This document shows positions 8,065-16,168 of a stretch of 64,000 nt of DNA, in pieces. The first letter of the stretch is position 1. Every line of letters starts with the position of its first letter. Position numbers and translations under genes: made by a program. The notes under the pieces are model-generated. The model did no database searches. It saw only the letters and a list, made by a program, of their open reading frames with translations, and was not told where the DNA came from. Source of the DNA: Rhodanobacter lindaniclasticus (GTDB lineage Bacteria > Pseudomonadota > Gammaproteobacteria > Xanthomonadales > Rhodanobacteraceae); contig NZ_MWIO01000014.1 in NCBI RefSeq assembly GCF_004799035.1, positions 149,710-213,709 of the forward strand, given 5' to 3'.

Positions 8065-9456
8065 ATGATGAAGCGGATCCATCTCCCGTGCTTCCCTGCG
8101 CGCCACGACCTCCATGCCATGGTGCACGTCCCGTCGCCCGGCAGCGGCGCCGAGCGCGCGCGTGCGACCCGATCCCTGTGGCGCGCCGTGCCGTGGCTGC
8201 TGCTGGGTGCGTGGCTGGCGATCCTGCCGACGCAGAATGCCTCGGCCATGCCCGAGTTCGCGCGCCGCTACAGCCTCAGCTGCGTCGCCTGCCATTCCGC
8301 CTTCCCGCGCCTCAACAAGTTCGGCGAGATCTTCGCCAAGAACAACATGCGTCTGCCGAACTGGATGGAAACCTCCGCCCAGCTCAACGACGATCGGCTC
8401 GCGCTGCCCGACCACGTGCCGCTGGCCATCCGCGCCCAGGCCTATCTGCAGGGCCGCCAAGGCCAGGCGATCGACCCGATCAGCGGCGCCCGCCAATCCG
8501 CCGCGACTGACTTCCAGTCGCCGTACCTGCTCAAGCTGCTGTCCAGCGCGCCACTGAGCAAGAACATCACCTATTACTTCTACGCGATCATGGGGGAGAA
8601 GGGCGGCAACGGCGAAGTTCTGGTGGAGGACGCCTGGTTCCGCCATGCCGACATCTTCGGCAGCGGCATCGGCATGATGCTCGGCCAGTTCTCGCTGTCC
8701 GACTCGATGTTCCCGCGCGAAATCCGCCTGCCGTTCCAAGATTACATGGTCTACCGCATGGCCGGCGTCACCTACGACCGCGGCGTGCTGTTCGACCGCG
8801 ACATCGGGCGCTTCGGCATCGACCTCGGCTTCACCAACGGCAACGGCATCACCGACAACTTCAAGATCAACGGCACCGGCTACTCGCGTCCGGACCGGAT
8901 GTTCGACAGCGACAGCTCCAAGACCACCTTCGCCCACATCGGTACCGACATCGGCCCGGTGGCGGTCGGCGTGTTCGGTGCCGCGGGCAAGCAGCGCGGC
9001 GCCGCCGGCCCGGCCGGCATGGACAAGAGCCAGCGCAACACCGACAAGCGCGTCGTCGGCCTGGACGCGTCCGGCGACATCGGCGCCAACACCCACTGGT
9101 ACACGCAATACCTGTGGAACGACTGGGACGGCTTCCTCGATGCCGACCCGACGCGCAACTACCGCTGGAGCGGCGGCTTCGCCGGCGTGGACTGGATCCC
9201 CGATGACCGCTGGGCGTTCTCCGCGCTGTACAACCGGGCCAGCGCCGGCGACCTGGCGCACACCAACACCATCTTCGAAGGCATCGACATCAACAGCCTG
9301 AGCCTGACCGCGTCGTATTACTTCATGCGCAACGTCAAGGGCATCATCGAGCTCAACGTCGATTTCCAGAACCGGACCCGGCCCACCGGCCCCTACTTCA
9401 CCGGCCACCTGAGCAGCGAGAACTACATCCTGTTCGGCTTCGACACGGCGTTCTGA
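8065..9456 (+). CDS. Cyc2-like fused cytochrome c-porin
   Basis: A 463-residue protein. After a long N-terminal signal region (hydrophobic core about residues 42-55, then QNASA) comes a very short haem domain: CVACH at residues 73-77 followed by SAFPRLNKFGEIF. The remaining 370 residues alternate polar and hydrophobic residues with many aromatic girdle positions and end in GFDTAF, a terminal-Phe beta-strand typical of outer-membrane barrels. A single N-terminal haem directly joined to a barrel, with the CxxCH...FPxLNxFG pattern, is the architecture of Cyc2, the Fe(II)-oxidising outer-membrane cytochrome of iron oxidisers. The electron donor here is not proven. The gene has its own FNR-type site. 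The start at 8065 was chosen over an upstream codon. Confidence 0.75.
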   Translation: MMKRIHLPCFPARHDLHAMVHVPSPGSGAERARATRSLWRAVPWLLLGAWLAILPTQNASAMPEFARRYSLSCVACHSAFPRLNKFGEIFAKNNMRLPNWMETSAQLNDDRLALPDHVPLAIRAQAYLQGRQGQAIDPISGARQSAATDFQSPYLLKLLSSAPLSKNITYYFYAIMGEKGGNGEVLVEDAWFRHADIFGSGIGMMLGQFSLSDSMFPREIRLPFQDYMVYRMAGVTYDRGVLFDRDIGRFGIDLGFTNGNGITDNFKINGTGYSRPDRMFDSDSSKTTFAHIGTDIGPVAVGVFGAAGKQRGAAGPAGMDKSQRNTDKRVVGLDASGDIGANTHWYTQYLWNDWDGFLDADPTRNYRWSGGFAGVDWIPDDRWAFSALYNRASAGDLAHTNTIFEGIDINSLSLTASYYFMRNVKGIIELNVDFQNRTRPTGPYFTGHLSSENYILFGFDTAF

Positions 9457-9457
9457 G

Positions 9458-10009
9458 ATGCGCTCCCGTCGGTTCCCCAAGCGGTCACCCGTGCACCTCG
9501 CGGCGCTGGTGCTGGTGCTCGCCGCCGGCGGCAACGCGCAGGCGCAGGCGTTGCAGGTGGGCACCCTGCGCATCGAATCGACGCCGTCGGGTGCGGAGGT
9601 CGAGCTGATCGGCGGCAAGGCCGGCGTGACGCCGCTGACGATCACCGAGCGCGACATCTACCCGAACAGCTACCCGGACGCCCGCGCCGAACGCTACGGC
9701 ATGATCACCCTGCGCCACGCCGGCTGCGAGCCGTTGACGCATCGGGTGACGCTGGACGACCTCAAGCAGGACCTGCACCTGCGCCTGGACTGCATCGCGT
9801 CGGCGTCGACGCCCGCGGCCAGCCGGGTGCCCGCGCCGCTGGCAGCCCCGGCGACGCTGCCGCCTGCACCGGTGCCATCCGTGCCGCAACGACGGCTGCG
9901 CCAGCTCGAGGTGCTGCAGGAGCTGCTGGACGAAGGCCTGATCACCCCGGCCGAGGAACAGCGCGTGCGTCGACGGATCCTGCAGCCAGGCACCCACCCG
10001 GGCCACTGA
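9458..10009 (+). CDS. Secreted PEGA-like protein with a SHOCT-like C terminus
   Basis: A 183-residue exported protein starting one base after the stop of the Cyc2-like gene, so the two are co-transcribed. A signal peptide (AALVLVLAAGGNAQAQA) precedes a region with TLRIESTPSGAEVELIGGKAG, which resembles a PEGA repeat of the kind found in surface proteins. A proline/alanine-rich linker follows, and the C terminus LQELLDEGLITPAEEQRVRRRI resembles the short SHOCT oligomerisation motif. Two cysteines (AGCEPL and LDCIAS) could form a disulfide. No enzymatic motif is visible. Its position suggests a role in assembling or anchoring the cytochrome-porin. Confidence 0.65.
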   Translation: MRSRRFPKRSPVHLAALVLVLAAGGNAQAQALQVGTLRIESTPSGAEVELIGGKAGVTPLTITERDIYPNSYPDARAERYGMITLRHAGCEPLTHRVTLDDLKQDLHLRLDCIASASTPAASRVPAPLAAPATLPPAPVPSVPQRRLRQLEVLQELLDEGLITPAEEQRVRRRILQPGTHPGH

Positions 10010-10108
10010 AAGAGCCCGCGGCCGCCCGTCACTGGCGAGGCGGCAGCCACGTCCCCGCCGTGGTGAAGTCCGCCGCTCGTGCCGCGCGTGTCGAAAGTGC
10101 ACATCTGC

Positions 10109-10150
10109 TTGACCTGGATCAGAAGCGCCGCCTGCCGCCATTCCTATAGT
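10109..10150 (+). promoter_or_regulatory. FNR/Anr-dependent promoter of the NO reductase operon
   Basis: TTGAC-CTGG-ATCAG at 10109-10122, then TATAGT at 10145-10150. The site centre to the predicted start of transcription (about 10157) is 41.5 bp and the -10 ends 6 bp before it: the textbook spacing of a class II FNR promoter. This is the clearest of the promoters in the window. Confidence 0.85.
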
Positions 10151-10239
10151 GGGCGTGACTGACGCGGATTCCTCGGGGAGGGACGTGCGGTGTACGAGAT
10201 TTCCCGGCAAGGCCCGAATCGACCGTAGGGGAGAGTCGC

Positions 10240-10491
10240 ATGTCGCAGCGGATTTCGGATCTGACGCTTTCGGTGCTGGCCTGCGTGGCGGCGTTCGGGC
10301 TGTCCTGGCCCTTCTGGCGTGATTTCGAGTACTGGCCCGAATCGCATGTCGCCTGGTGGATCTATTTCGCCGTGGGCTTCGTGCTGGCGGTGTGGGTGTT
10401 CTACCTGTTCATCGGCAGCCTGCGCATCCTGTTCCTGCACGACACCCAGGCCACGCCGCCTTCCGTCGACGACAAGGGGGGCCAGCCATGA
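10240..10491 (+). CDS. Small two-helix membrane protein, first gene of the NO reductase operon
   Basis: An 83-residue protein with two predicted membrane helices (LTLSVLACVAAFGLSWPFW and AWWIYFAVGFVLAVWVFYLF) and a polar C-terminal tail. A GGGAGAG ribosome site precedes the ATG. Its stop overlaps the start of the two-haem c subunit (ATGA), so it is translated with it. I do not recognise a named family; small subunits of similar shape accompany haem-copper oxidases and may help assembly or stability of the complex. No metal or haem motif is present. Confidence 0.7.
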   Translation: MSQRISDLTLSVLACVAAFGLSWPFWRDFEYWPESHVAWWIYFAVGFVLAVWVFYLFIGSLRILFLHDTQATPPSVDDKGGQP

Positions 10492-11450
10492 GCTGCGGAT
10501 CAGGCGACAGCAGTTGCGAAAAACCGCGGCGCCGCAGCGCGCTGCTTTTGCTCGGCGTCATGGCGCTGATCTTCATCGCCTTGTCGGTGTTCTCCTTCCT
10601 GCCCTCGCGCGGACAGGCCACACCGGACGCGGTGAGCTTCGGCCCGTACCAGGCCAACGACGGCAAGCGCGTGTTCCAGGCCTACAACTGCATGGGCTGC
10701 CACACCATGGTCGGCAATGGCGCCTATCTGGGGCCGGACCTCACCGAGGTGTACAGGCACGCGGGACCGGCGTGGCTGGCGGCGTTCCTGCCCTCGGCCG
10801 GCGGCTGGCCCACCGAGGCGGCGGTACGCGCCCAGCTGCTCGATCCGAACCAGCACGCCGACACCGGCACCGACACCATCGACGCCTACCTGCAGAAATA
10901 TCCCGGTGCGGCGGCCCGCATCCAACGACGCGGCGGCGGCACCACGCTGATGCCGAACCTGCCGCTGAGCAAGGACGAGATCGGCCAGCTGATCGCCTAC
11001 CTCAAATACACCTCGGCGATGAACACCGAGGGCTGGCCACCGAAGGTCGAAGCCGGCACGCTCGACCGCCGCCTGCAATTGGCGCATGGCCCAATCGCGC
11101 TGGCACAGGTCGTGCCTGCGGCGGCTGCGGCGACAACGCCGGTGGCAAGCGATCCGGCCGCATGGGGCGCGCAACTGGTCAAGGATTACGGCTGCGTGGC
11201 CTGTCACGCCAGTGACGACAAGAAGCTGGTGGGACCAGGCTGGGGCGGGCTGTATGAGTCCAGCGTGAGCTTGGCCGACGGCGGCAAGGTCAGCGCCGAC
11301 GACGCCTACCTGGCCGAGTCGATCCGCCAGCCGAACGCGAAGATCGTGGCGGGTTATCCGCCGGGCGTGATGCCGGCCTACGACACCCTGCTCAAGAACG
11401 ACGAGGTCGACGCCATCGTGGCCTACCTCCACACGCTGGAGAAGCAGTGA
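10488..11450 (+). CDS. norC: NO reductase c-type subunit with two haem domains (NorC plus cytochrome c)
   Basis: A 320-residue membrane-anchored cytochrome. A short cysteine-containing N terminus (MSCGSGDSSC) precedes one membrane helix (residues 17-38). The first haem motif, CMGCH at 68-72 in the context AYNCMGCHTMVGNGAYLGPDL, is characteristic of NorC, with the axial methionine likely in TTLMPNLPL (about 155). After a linker rich in Ala there is a second cytochrome domain, CVACH at 236-240, with a probable methionine in GVMPAYD. Ordinary NorC is about 150 residues with one haem, so this is a fusion with an additional electron-entry domain. It overlaps the next gene by one base. Confidence 0.85.
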   Translation: MSCGSGDSSCEKPRRRSALLLLGVMALIFIALSVFSFLPSRGQATPDAVSFGPYQANDGKRVFQAYNCMGCHTMVGNGAYLGPDLTEVYRHAGPAWLAAFLPSAGGWPTEAAVRAQLLDPNQHADTGTDTIDAYLQKYPGAAARIQRRGGGTTLMPNLPLSKDEIGQLIAYLKYTSAMNTEGWPPKVEAGTLDRRLQLAHGPIALAQVVPAAAAATTPVASDPAAWGAQLVKDYGCVACHASDDKKLVGPGWGGLYESSVSLADGGKVSADDAYLAESIRQPNAKIVAGYPPGVMPAYDTLLKNDEVDAIVAYLHTLEKQ

Positions 11451-13138
11451 TGCAGATCCAATACCAGACCCAACGGCTGAGCTTGCGCTTTTTCATGCTG
11501 ATGCTGGTGCTGTTCGTCGTCCAGGTGATCTACGGCATGATCCTGGCCGCGCAGCAGGTGGACCCGACCCTCCTGCAGGGATGGCTCAACTTCAACGTCG
11601 CCCGCGCCGAGCACCTCAACCTCGGCATCATGTGGATCGTGTGCGGCTTCATCGGCGCGATCGTGTTCGTGGCGCCACTGCTGGCCAAACGCGAGCTGGT
11701 GGCGCCGTGGCTGATCAAGTTCCTGTTCTACGCGGTCATCGGCATCGTGGTCTGGAACTTCTTCACCCAGTTCCTGGCCGAGCGCGGCATCGCCGGCTGG
11801 TGGCTGGGGCAACCGTGGCTGCAGCAGGGGCTGGAGTATCTCGAAGCCGGGCGCATCGCCGGCCTGCTGATCCTGGTCGGCTTCCTGATCCTGGCCTTCG
11901 TGGTGCTGCGCACGTTCCCGCGCGTGCGCGAATGGAACGAGGTGCACTGGGGCCTGGGCCTGGGCGTCGGCGCGCTGGCGGTGGTGTGGGTGTTCGGCCT
12001 GTTCTACGTGGCGCGGCTGGACCTGCAGGAATACTTCCGCTGGTTCGTGGTGCACTACTGGGTGGAAGGCGTGTGGGAGGTGATCCACATCAGCCTGATC
12101 GGCTACTTCCTGGTGCTGATGTTCAAGGCCGACGTGAAGTCGGTGGGCTTCGCGGTGTTCTGGGGCATCGCGCTGGTGTGGCTGTCCGGACTGATCGGCA
12201 ACGCGCACCACTACTTCTGGATCGGCACGCCGGAGTTCTGGCAATTCTGGGGCTCGCTGTTCAGCGCGCTGGAGCCGCTGCCGCTGGTGTTCTGCTTCTG
12301 GCACATCTACCTGGACGCGCACACCAACAAGCGCCCGCTGGAGAACGCGCCGGCGTTCTACTTCCTGCTCGGCTCGACCGTGCTGGAGCTGGTCGGCGCG
12401 GGCATCCTCGGCTTCGTGATGACCTTCGCGCTGACCAACGTGTGGTCGCACGGCACCTGGGTCACCGCCGGGCACGCGCACCTGGCGCTGTTCGGCACCT
12501 TCGGCATGCTCGGCATCGCCGCGGCGTATTACGCCACGCCGATCCTGCGCAAGGTGCCGCAGTTCGATCCGCGCCTGGGCAAGCTCGGTTTCTGGCTGGT
12601 GTTCATCGGCGTGCTGGGCATGGCGTTCGCGTTCGCCATCGGCGGCACGGTGCAGGTCTATGTCTATCGCATCCTGGGGCTGGACTGGTTCGGCGGCGAC
12701 GTCAACCGCGCCATGGGCACCTACAAGGTCATGCTGCCGCTGTTCGGCCTGGTGCTGAGCACCGGCGCCGGCGTGCTGGCGTACGACCTGTTCACCCTGG
12801 GCCGGCGCATGCGTCCGCAGGCTGCCGTCGACGCCGAAACGACCCCGCATCCGGCCACCGGCTGGCGGCGACCACTGACCGGATTCGAAGCCGGCATCTG
12901 GCTGCTGCTGATGTGGCTGTTCGGCACGATCATCACGCTCGGCCTGCTCAGCTTCAACCTGCCGCACGTGCGCGTGGCGGGCGACCCCACCCTGCCCTAC
13001 GTGCTGGCCGGCGTGGGTTATCCGGGCCTGCTGCTGGTCACCCTGCTGTTCGTGTGGCGCTTCATCGCCTCGCTGGAAGCGCGGGCCAGCGCACCGGCCA
13101 TCTCGCCGCTGCTGCGGGTACTGCCGGCGCAGGGCTGA
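11450..13138 (+). CDS. norB: Cytochrome c-dependent nitric oxide reductase, large subunit
   Basis: A 562-residue haem-copper superfamily protein with about 14 membrane helices. The non-haem-iron ligands of NO reductases are visible: HYWVEGVWE (His and Glu), GNAHHYFWIG (His-His), and haem ligands in ARAEHLNLGI and TAGHAHLALFG. The acidic residue of FSALEPLP is also conserved. This combination separates it from oxygen-reducing oxidases. It reduces two NO to N2O in the cytoplasmic membrane with electrons from the c subunit. It is longer than typical NorB (about 465) because of two extra C-terminal helices. Which NOR subfamily it joins would need a tree. Confidence 0.88.
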   Translation: MQIQYQTQRLSLRFFMLMLVLFVVQVIYGMILAAQQVDPTLLQGWLNFNVARAEHLNLGIMWIVCGFIGAIVFVAPLLAKRELVAPWLIKFLFYAVIGIVVWNFFTQFLAERGIAGWWLGQPWLQQGLEYLEAGRIAGLLILVGFLILAFVVLRTFPRVREWNEVHWGLGLGVGALAVVWVFGLFYVARLDLQEYFRWFVVHYWVEGVWEVIHISLIGYFLVLMFKADVKSVGFAVFWGIALVWLSGLIGNAHHYFWIGTPEFWQFWGSLFSALEPLPLVFCFWHIYLDAHTNKRPLENAPAFYFLLGSTVLELVGAGILGFVMTFALTNVWSHGTWVTAGHAHLALFGTFGMLGIAAAYYATPILRKVPQFDPRLGKLGFWLVFIGVLGMAFAFAIGGTVQVYVYRILGLDWFGGDVNRAMGTYKVMLPLFGLVLSTGAGVLAYDLFTLGRRMRPQAAVDAETTPHPATGWRRPLTGFEAGIWLLLMWLFGTIITLGLLSFNLPHVRVAGDPTLPYVLAGVGYPGLLLVTLLFVWRFIASLEARASAPAISPLLRVLPAQG

Positions 13139-13174
13139 GCAGCCGACACCGGAAACGGTGGCAAGGAGCAACGG

Positions 13175-13208
13175 GGAAGGCCGTCGGGGGAGACCCCGCG
13201 GCCTTTTC
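13175..13208. terminator. Hairpin terminator after norB
   Basis: AAGGCCG and CGGCCTT pair around an inner GGGG/CCCC stem with a GAGA loop, followed by TTTT. It lies about 40 bp after norB and before the convergent reductase gene; the stem could serve both strands. Confidence 0.75.
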
Positions 13209-13281
13209 CCTTGGTCCCGGTCACCGCCTTCCGCCGCACGTTCACGGGCGCCATCGCACCGACAGCGGTGGCGGTGGCGAC

Positions 13282-14631
13282 CTAGCGCATCGCGAAAAAC
13301 TCCCGGTGGAAATGCCGCTCCACCGGAAATCCCTGCCCGGCCAGATCGCGCTTCAATGCGTCGCCGAAGCCTGTCGGCCCGCAGAACCAGATACTCGCCT
13401 CGCGCCATTCGGGCACGGCGGCCCGTATGCGCTCGCCCGTCAGGTAGCCGTCGCGCGCGTCGATCAGCACGTGCAGCCGCACGTTGGCGGAGCGGGCGTC
13501 ACCCGCCAGCCGGTCGAGTGCTTCCTCATCGACATCCGCGGTGCTGTGGAAGAGATCGATCTTCTGGCCTTCGGGCCAATCCCGATCCTCTTTCTGCCAC
13601 GCCATGTGCTTCATGCGCCCGATGAAAGGGGTGATGCCGATGCCGCCGCCGACCCAGATCTGGCGCGGGCGGCCGTCGTCGAACGTGAAACACCCATACG
13701 GACCCTCGACCTTCACGGCCTGCTCCACGCGCAGCCTCTCGTGCAGGCGATGCGTATGGTCGCCCAGATCCTTGACCACGAAGGTGATCCTGGGGATTTC
13801 CTTCCGCCAGCCGGAGGCAATGGTGTAGGGGTGCGCGCCATCGGCGGGGTCCGCGGTGACGAAGGCGAACTGGCCCGGCTTGTGGCCCGGCCACCCCTGC
13901 ACCTCGGTTTCGATTTCGAGCGCATCCACCCCGTCGAAATGGTGCAACAAGGTGATCCTCCCCTCCACCTGCGAGCGCGTGCCCACCCGGCGCAACAGCA
14001 CCACGATGGCCGCCCAGCTGCCGCAGGCGAGCAACACCGCAGTCAGCCAGCCGAGCGGCGTCGCCCAGTAGCCGAACTTCAACAGCACGACCGCATGGAA
14101 GACCAGGGCAAGCCAGCCGCCGGCAAGCAGGCGATGCGTCTTGTAGAACCAGTGGTACGGAAAACGCCGGATCAGGGCCAGCACGATCAGCACGACGACG
14201 GCGTAGAAAACCCATTCGCCCACGCTCTCCGCGGCGCCGCGCTGGCTCGACAGCAGGGACGCCACCGGGTTGTCGGACTTGCCCCGCATGCCACGCGCCG
14301 GGCGTTCCAGCCAGCCCCAACCCACCGCCCATTTCGGCGCCTGCGCCCACAGCCAATGGATGATGGCAACGACCAGCGCGGCGATGCCGAGCCATTTGTG
14401 CATGCGGTACATCTTGTCGAGGCCGCCCAGCCACTGCTCGGGCCATCGCGGCCGCAGCGCCAGGACCATCGCCAGGCTCATGCACCCGATCGCCACGAAA
14501 CCCGTCAGTTGCACCATCGCATCGCGCAGGCCGAAGAAGGTGCCCGAGCGGAACATGGTGGGCTCGACGACGAGCCACGGCAGGACCAGGAAGGCGAGCG
14601 CCCCCCAGAATGCACGCTTGAGGTTACGCAT
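13282..14631 (-). CDS. Ferric reductase-like flavocytochrome with FAD/NAD(P) domain
   Basis: A 449-residue protein. The N-terminal half has about six membrane helices with paired histidines (MHKWLGIAALVVAIIHWLW and KTHRLLAGGWLALVFHAVV), the ferric reductase/NOX haem pattern. The C-terminal half is a ferredoxin-reductase module: FAD contact KPGQFAFVT...HPYTIAS, pyridine-nucleotide loop WVGGGIGITPFIG, and CGPTGFGDALKRDL near the end. It would pass electrons from NAD(P)H across the membrane. The start at 14631 follows an AAGGGG ribosome site. It lies 102 bp after the cytochrome b561 gene on the same strand, so the pair may share the FNR-type site at 15377. Confidence 0.87.
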   Translation of the reverse strand: MRNLKRAFWGALAFLVLPWLVVEPTMFRSGTFFGLRDAMVQLTGFVAIGCMSLAMVLALRPRWPEQWLGGLDKMYRMHKWLGIAALVVAIIHWLWAQAPKWAVGWGWLERPARGMRGKSDNPVASLLSSQRGAAESVGEWVFYAVVVLIVLALIRRFPYHWFYKTHRLLAGGWLALVFHAVVLLKFGYWATPLGWLTAVLLACGSWAAIVVLLRRVGTRSQVEGRITLLHHFDGVDALEIETEVQGWPGHKPGQFAFVTADPADGAHPYTIASGWRKEIPRITFVVKDLGDHTHRLHERLRVEQAVKVEGPYGCFTFDDGRPRQIWVGGGIGITPFIGRMKHMAWQKEDRDWPEGQKIDLFHSTADVDEEALDRLAGDARSANVRLHVLIDARDGYLTGERIRAAVPEWREASIWFCGPTGFGDALKRDLAGQGFPVERHFHREFFAMR

Positions 14632-14733
14632 GTGGCCCCTTGCAGCCGTCGCGATGCAGGAGCACTTCGCAGGCCGCCGACGCTCGCCGCGTGCCGCGTC
14701 CGCCGCCGGGGCCGGCGGCATGGGCGCATGGCC

Positions 14734-15297
14734 TCACGAGGCCCGCCCGCCCCGTCCTGGCAGCATGCGTCGCAAGGTGTCGTCGCGATTCACGTAGTGG
14801 TGCACCAGCGCGGCCGCCGCGTGCAGGCCGACCAGGTAGTAGCCGGCCGTGCCGATCGTCTCGTGGAGCTCTTCCATCGATTCGGCGAACGCCTTGTCCG
14901 GCCCCACCAGCGCCGGCAACTCCAGGCCGAAGAACGGCACCGGCTTGCCCTCGGCGCTGAGCACCAGCCAGCCGAGCAGCGGCATCGCGATCAGGAAGGC
15001 GTACAGCGCCAGGTGCATCAGCGCGGCCAGGCGCGCCTGCCACACCGGCGGTGCCGGCCGGATCGGCGGGATCGGGCCCGACACCAGGCGGATCGCCAGC
15101 CGCACGAAGACCAGCGCGAACACGCTCAGGCCCAGCATGAAGTGCCAGGTTTTCAACCCTTCGCGCAGGTCGCTGCCGCGCGGGTAGAACTCGCGCAGCT
15201 CGATGCAGGCGTACACGGCAACCAGCAACAGCAGCATCAGCCAGTGCATGCCGATCGACAGCGAGCCGTAGCGGTCAGTGGTGTTTTTCCAGTTCAC
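14734..15297 (-). CDS. Cytochrome b561
   Basis: A 187-residue four-helix cytochrome b561 with haem-ligand histidines in SIGMHWLMLLLL, LKTWHFMLGLS, LMHLALYAFLIAMPLLGW and GLHAAAALVHHYV. It probably oxidises quinol or passes electrons to periplasmic acceptors such as superoxide. The start is set at GTG 15297, which has GGAG six bases upstream and gives the family-typical N terminus NWKNTTDRYGSLSI. An in-frame ATG at 15342 is the alternative; it would sit exactly at the transcription start expected from the FNR-type site. The downstream neighbour on the same strand is the ferric reductase-like gene. Confidence 0.9.
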   Translation of the reverse strand: MNWKNTTDRYGSLSIGMHWLMLLLLVAVYACIELREFYPRGSDLREGLKTWHFMLGLSVFALVFVRLAIRLVSGPIPPIRPAPPVWQARLAALMHLALYAFLIAMPLLGWLVLSAEGKPVPFFGLELPALVGPDKAFAESMEELHETIGTAGYYLVGLHAAAALVHHYVNRDDTLRRMLPGRGGRAS

Positions 15298-15376
15298 GGC
15301 AATCTCCGCAGGTGGTGTCTCGGCGGCCTCGATCCGGCCCATGTCGGCAGCCTGCGACGAACGGTGCCAGCGTGAT

Positions 15377-15390
15377 TTGATCCCCGTCAA
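15377..15390 (-). promoter_or_regulatory. FNR/Anr-type site before cytochrome b561
   Basis: TTGAT-CCCC-GTCAA (symmetric ends). The centre is 86.5 bp from the GTG start of the b561 gene on the minus strand. It is 74 bp from the next site, which faces the opposite gene. Confidence 0.7.
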
Positions 15391-15450
15391 ATAGGCGCGA
15401 ACAGCGCCACGGCAGCGGCCGATTGCCGCATGCCTGCGCGCCTGTCCAAA

Positions 15451-15464
15451 TTGACCGCGGTCAA
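15451..15464 (+). promoter_or_regulatory. FNR/Anr-type site before the acetyltransferase gene
   Basis: TTGACCGCGGTCAA is a perfect 14-bp palindrome. Its centre is 111.5 bp before ATG 15569. A TAGAAC hexamer at 15487-15492 sits where a -10 element is expected. Confidence 0.8.
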
Positions 15465-15568
15465 CTCGGACCCACACGACCCGGCGTAGAACTGATCCGG
15501 CAAGGCTGCGCCGAGTGGCCGTCCATCCGGCACGAATGAGCATCACGCTGCACCATCGGGAACCGCCC

Positions 15569-16141
15569 ATGTCCGAGATCCGTTCCGCCGACCACCACAC
15601 TGCTTCCGCCACGCCGTTCGGCGCCATCGAAGGCACCCACTGGATCGAGACCCTGAACGACGGCAGCCCGGTGCTGATCCGCCCGCTGCGCCCGGAGGAT
15701 CGCCAGCGCGAAACGGCTTTCATCAAGCGCTTGTCGGAGCAGGCTTGCCGCTTCCGCTTCCTGGGCAAATTGAAGGAAGCCAGCCCGGCCCTGCTCGACC
15801 AGCTGATGGATGTCGACCAGCGCAGCCGCATGGCCTTCGTCGCGCTCGCCCACGACAACGGCGAACTGCGCATGGTCGGCGTCAGCCGCTACGGCGCCAG
15901 CGGCGACGAGAAGCAGTGCGAATGCGCGGTGACGGTGGCCGACGACTGGCGCCAGCGCGGCCTCGCCGTGCTGTTGATGCGGCGCCTGATCGACATCGCG
16001 CGCAAGAACGGCTTCCACACCATGTTCTCGATCGATGCCGCGGAGAACGAACCGATGCGCGAACTGGCCGGCTACCTCGGCTTCCAGCGCCGGCTCGACC
16101 CGGACGACGGTACGCAGGTGATCCACACCCTGGATCTTTGA
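15569..16141 (+). CDS. GNAT-family acetyltransferase
   Basis: A 190-residue protein whose central part is an N-acetyltransferase fold: substrate-side LIRPLRPEDRQRETAFIKRL, and the acetyl-CoA pyrophosphate loop WRQRGLAVLLMRRLIDIAR (Q/R-x-x-G-x-A form). It resembles the GNAT half of the protein lysine acetyltransferases that occur beside universal stress proteins. The start at 15569 follows GAACCGCCC; an ATG further upstream lacks support. It lies downstream of a perfect FNR palindrome and 27 bp before a universal stress protein gene, so both are likely induced by low oxygen. The target protein is unknown. Confidence 0.86.
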   Translation: MSEIRSADHHTASATPFGAIEGTHWIETLNDGSPVLIRPLRPEDRQRETAFIKRLSEQACRFRFLGKLKEASPALLDQLMDVDQRSRMAFVALAHDNGELRMVGVSRYGASGDEKQCECAVTVADDWRQRGLAVLLMRRLIDIARKNGFHTMFSIDAAENEPMRELAGYLGFQRRLDPDDGTQVIHTLDL

Positions 16142-16168
16142 ACGACACCGAACCCGGGCCGCATCGCC

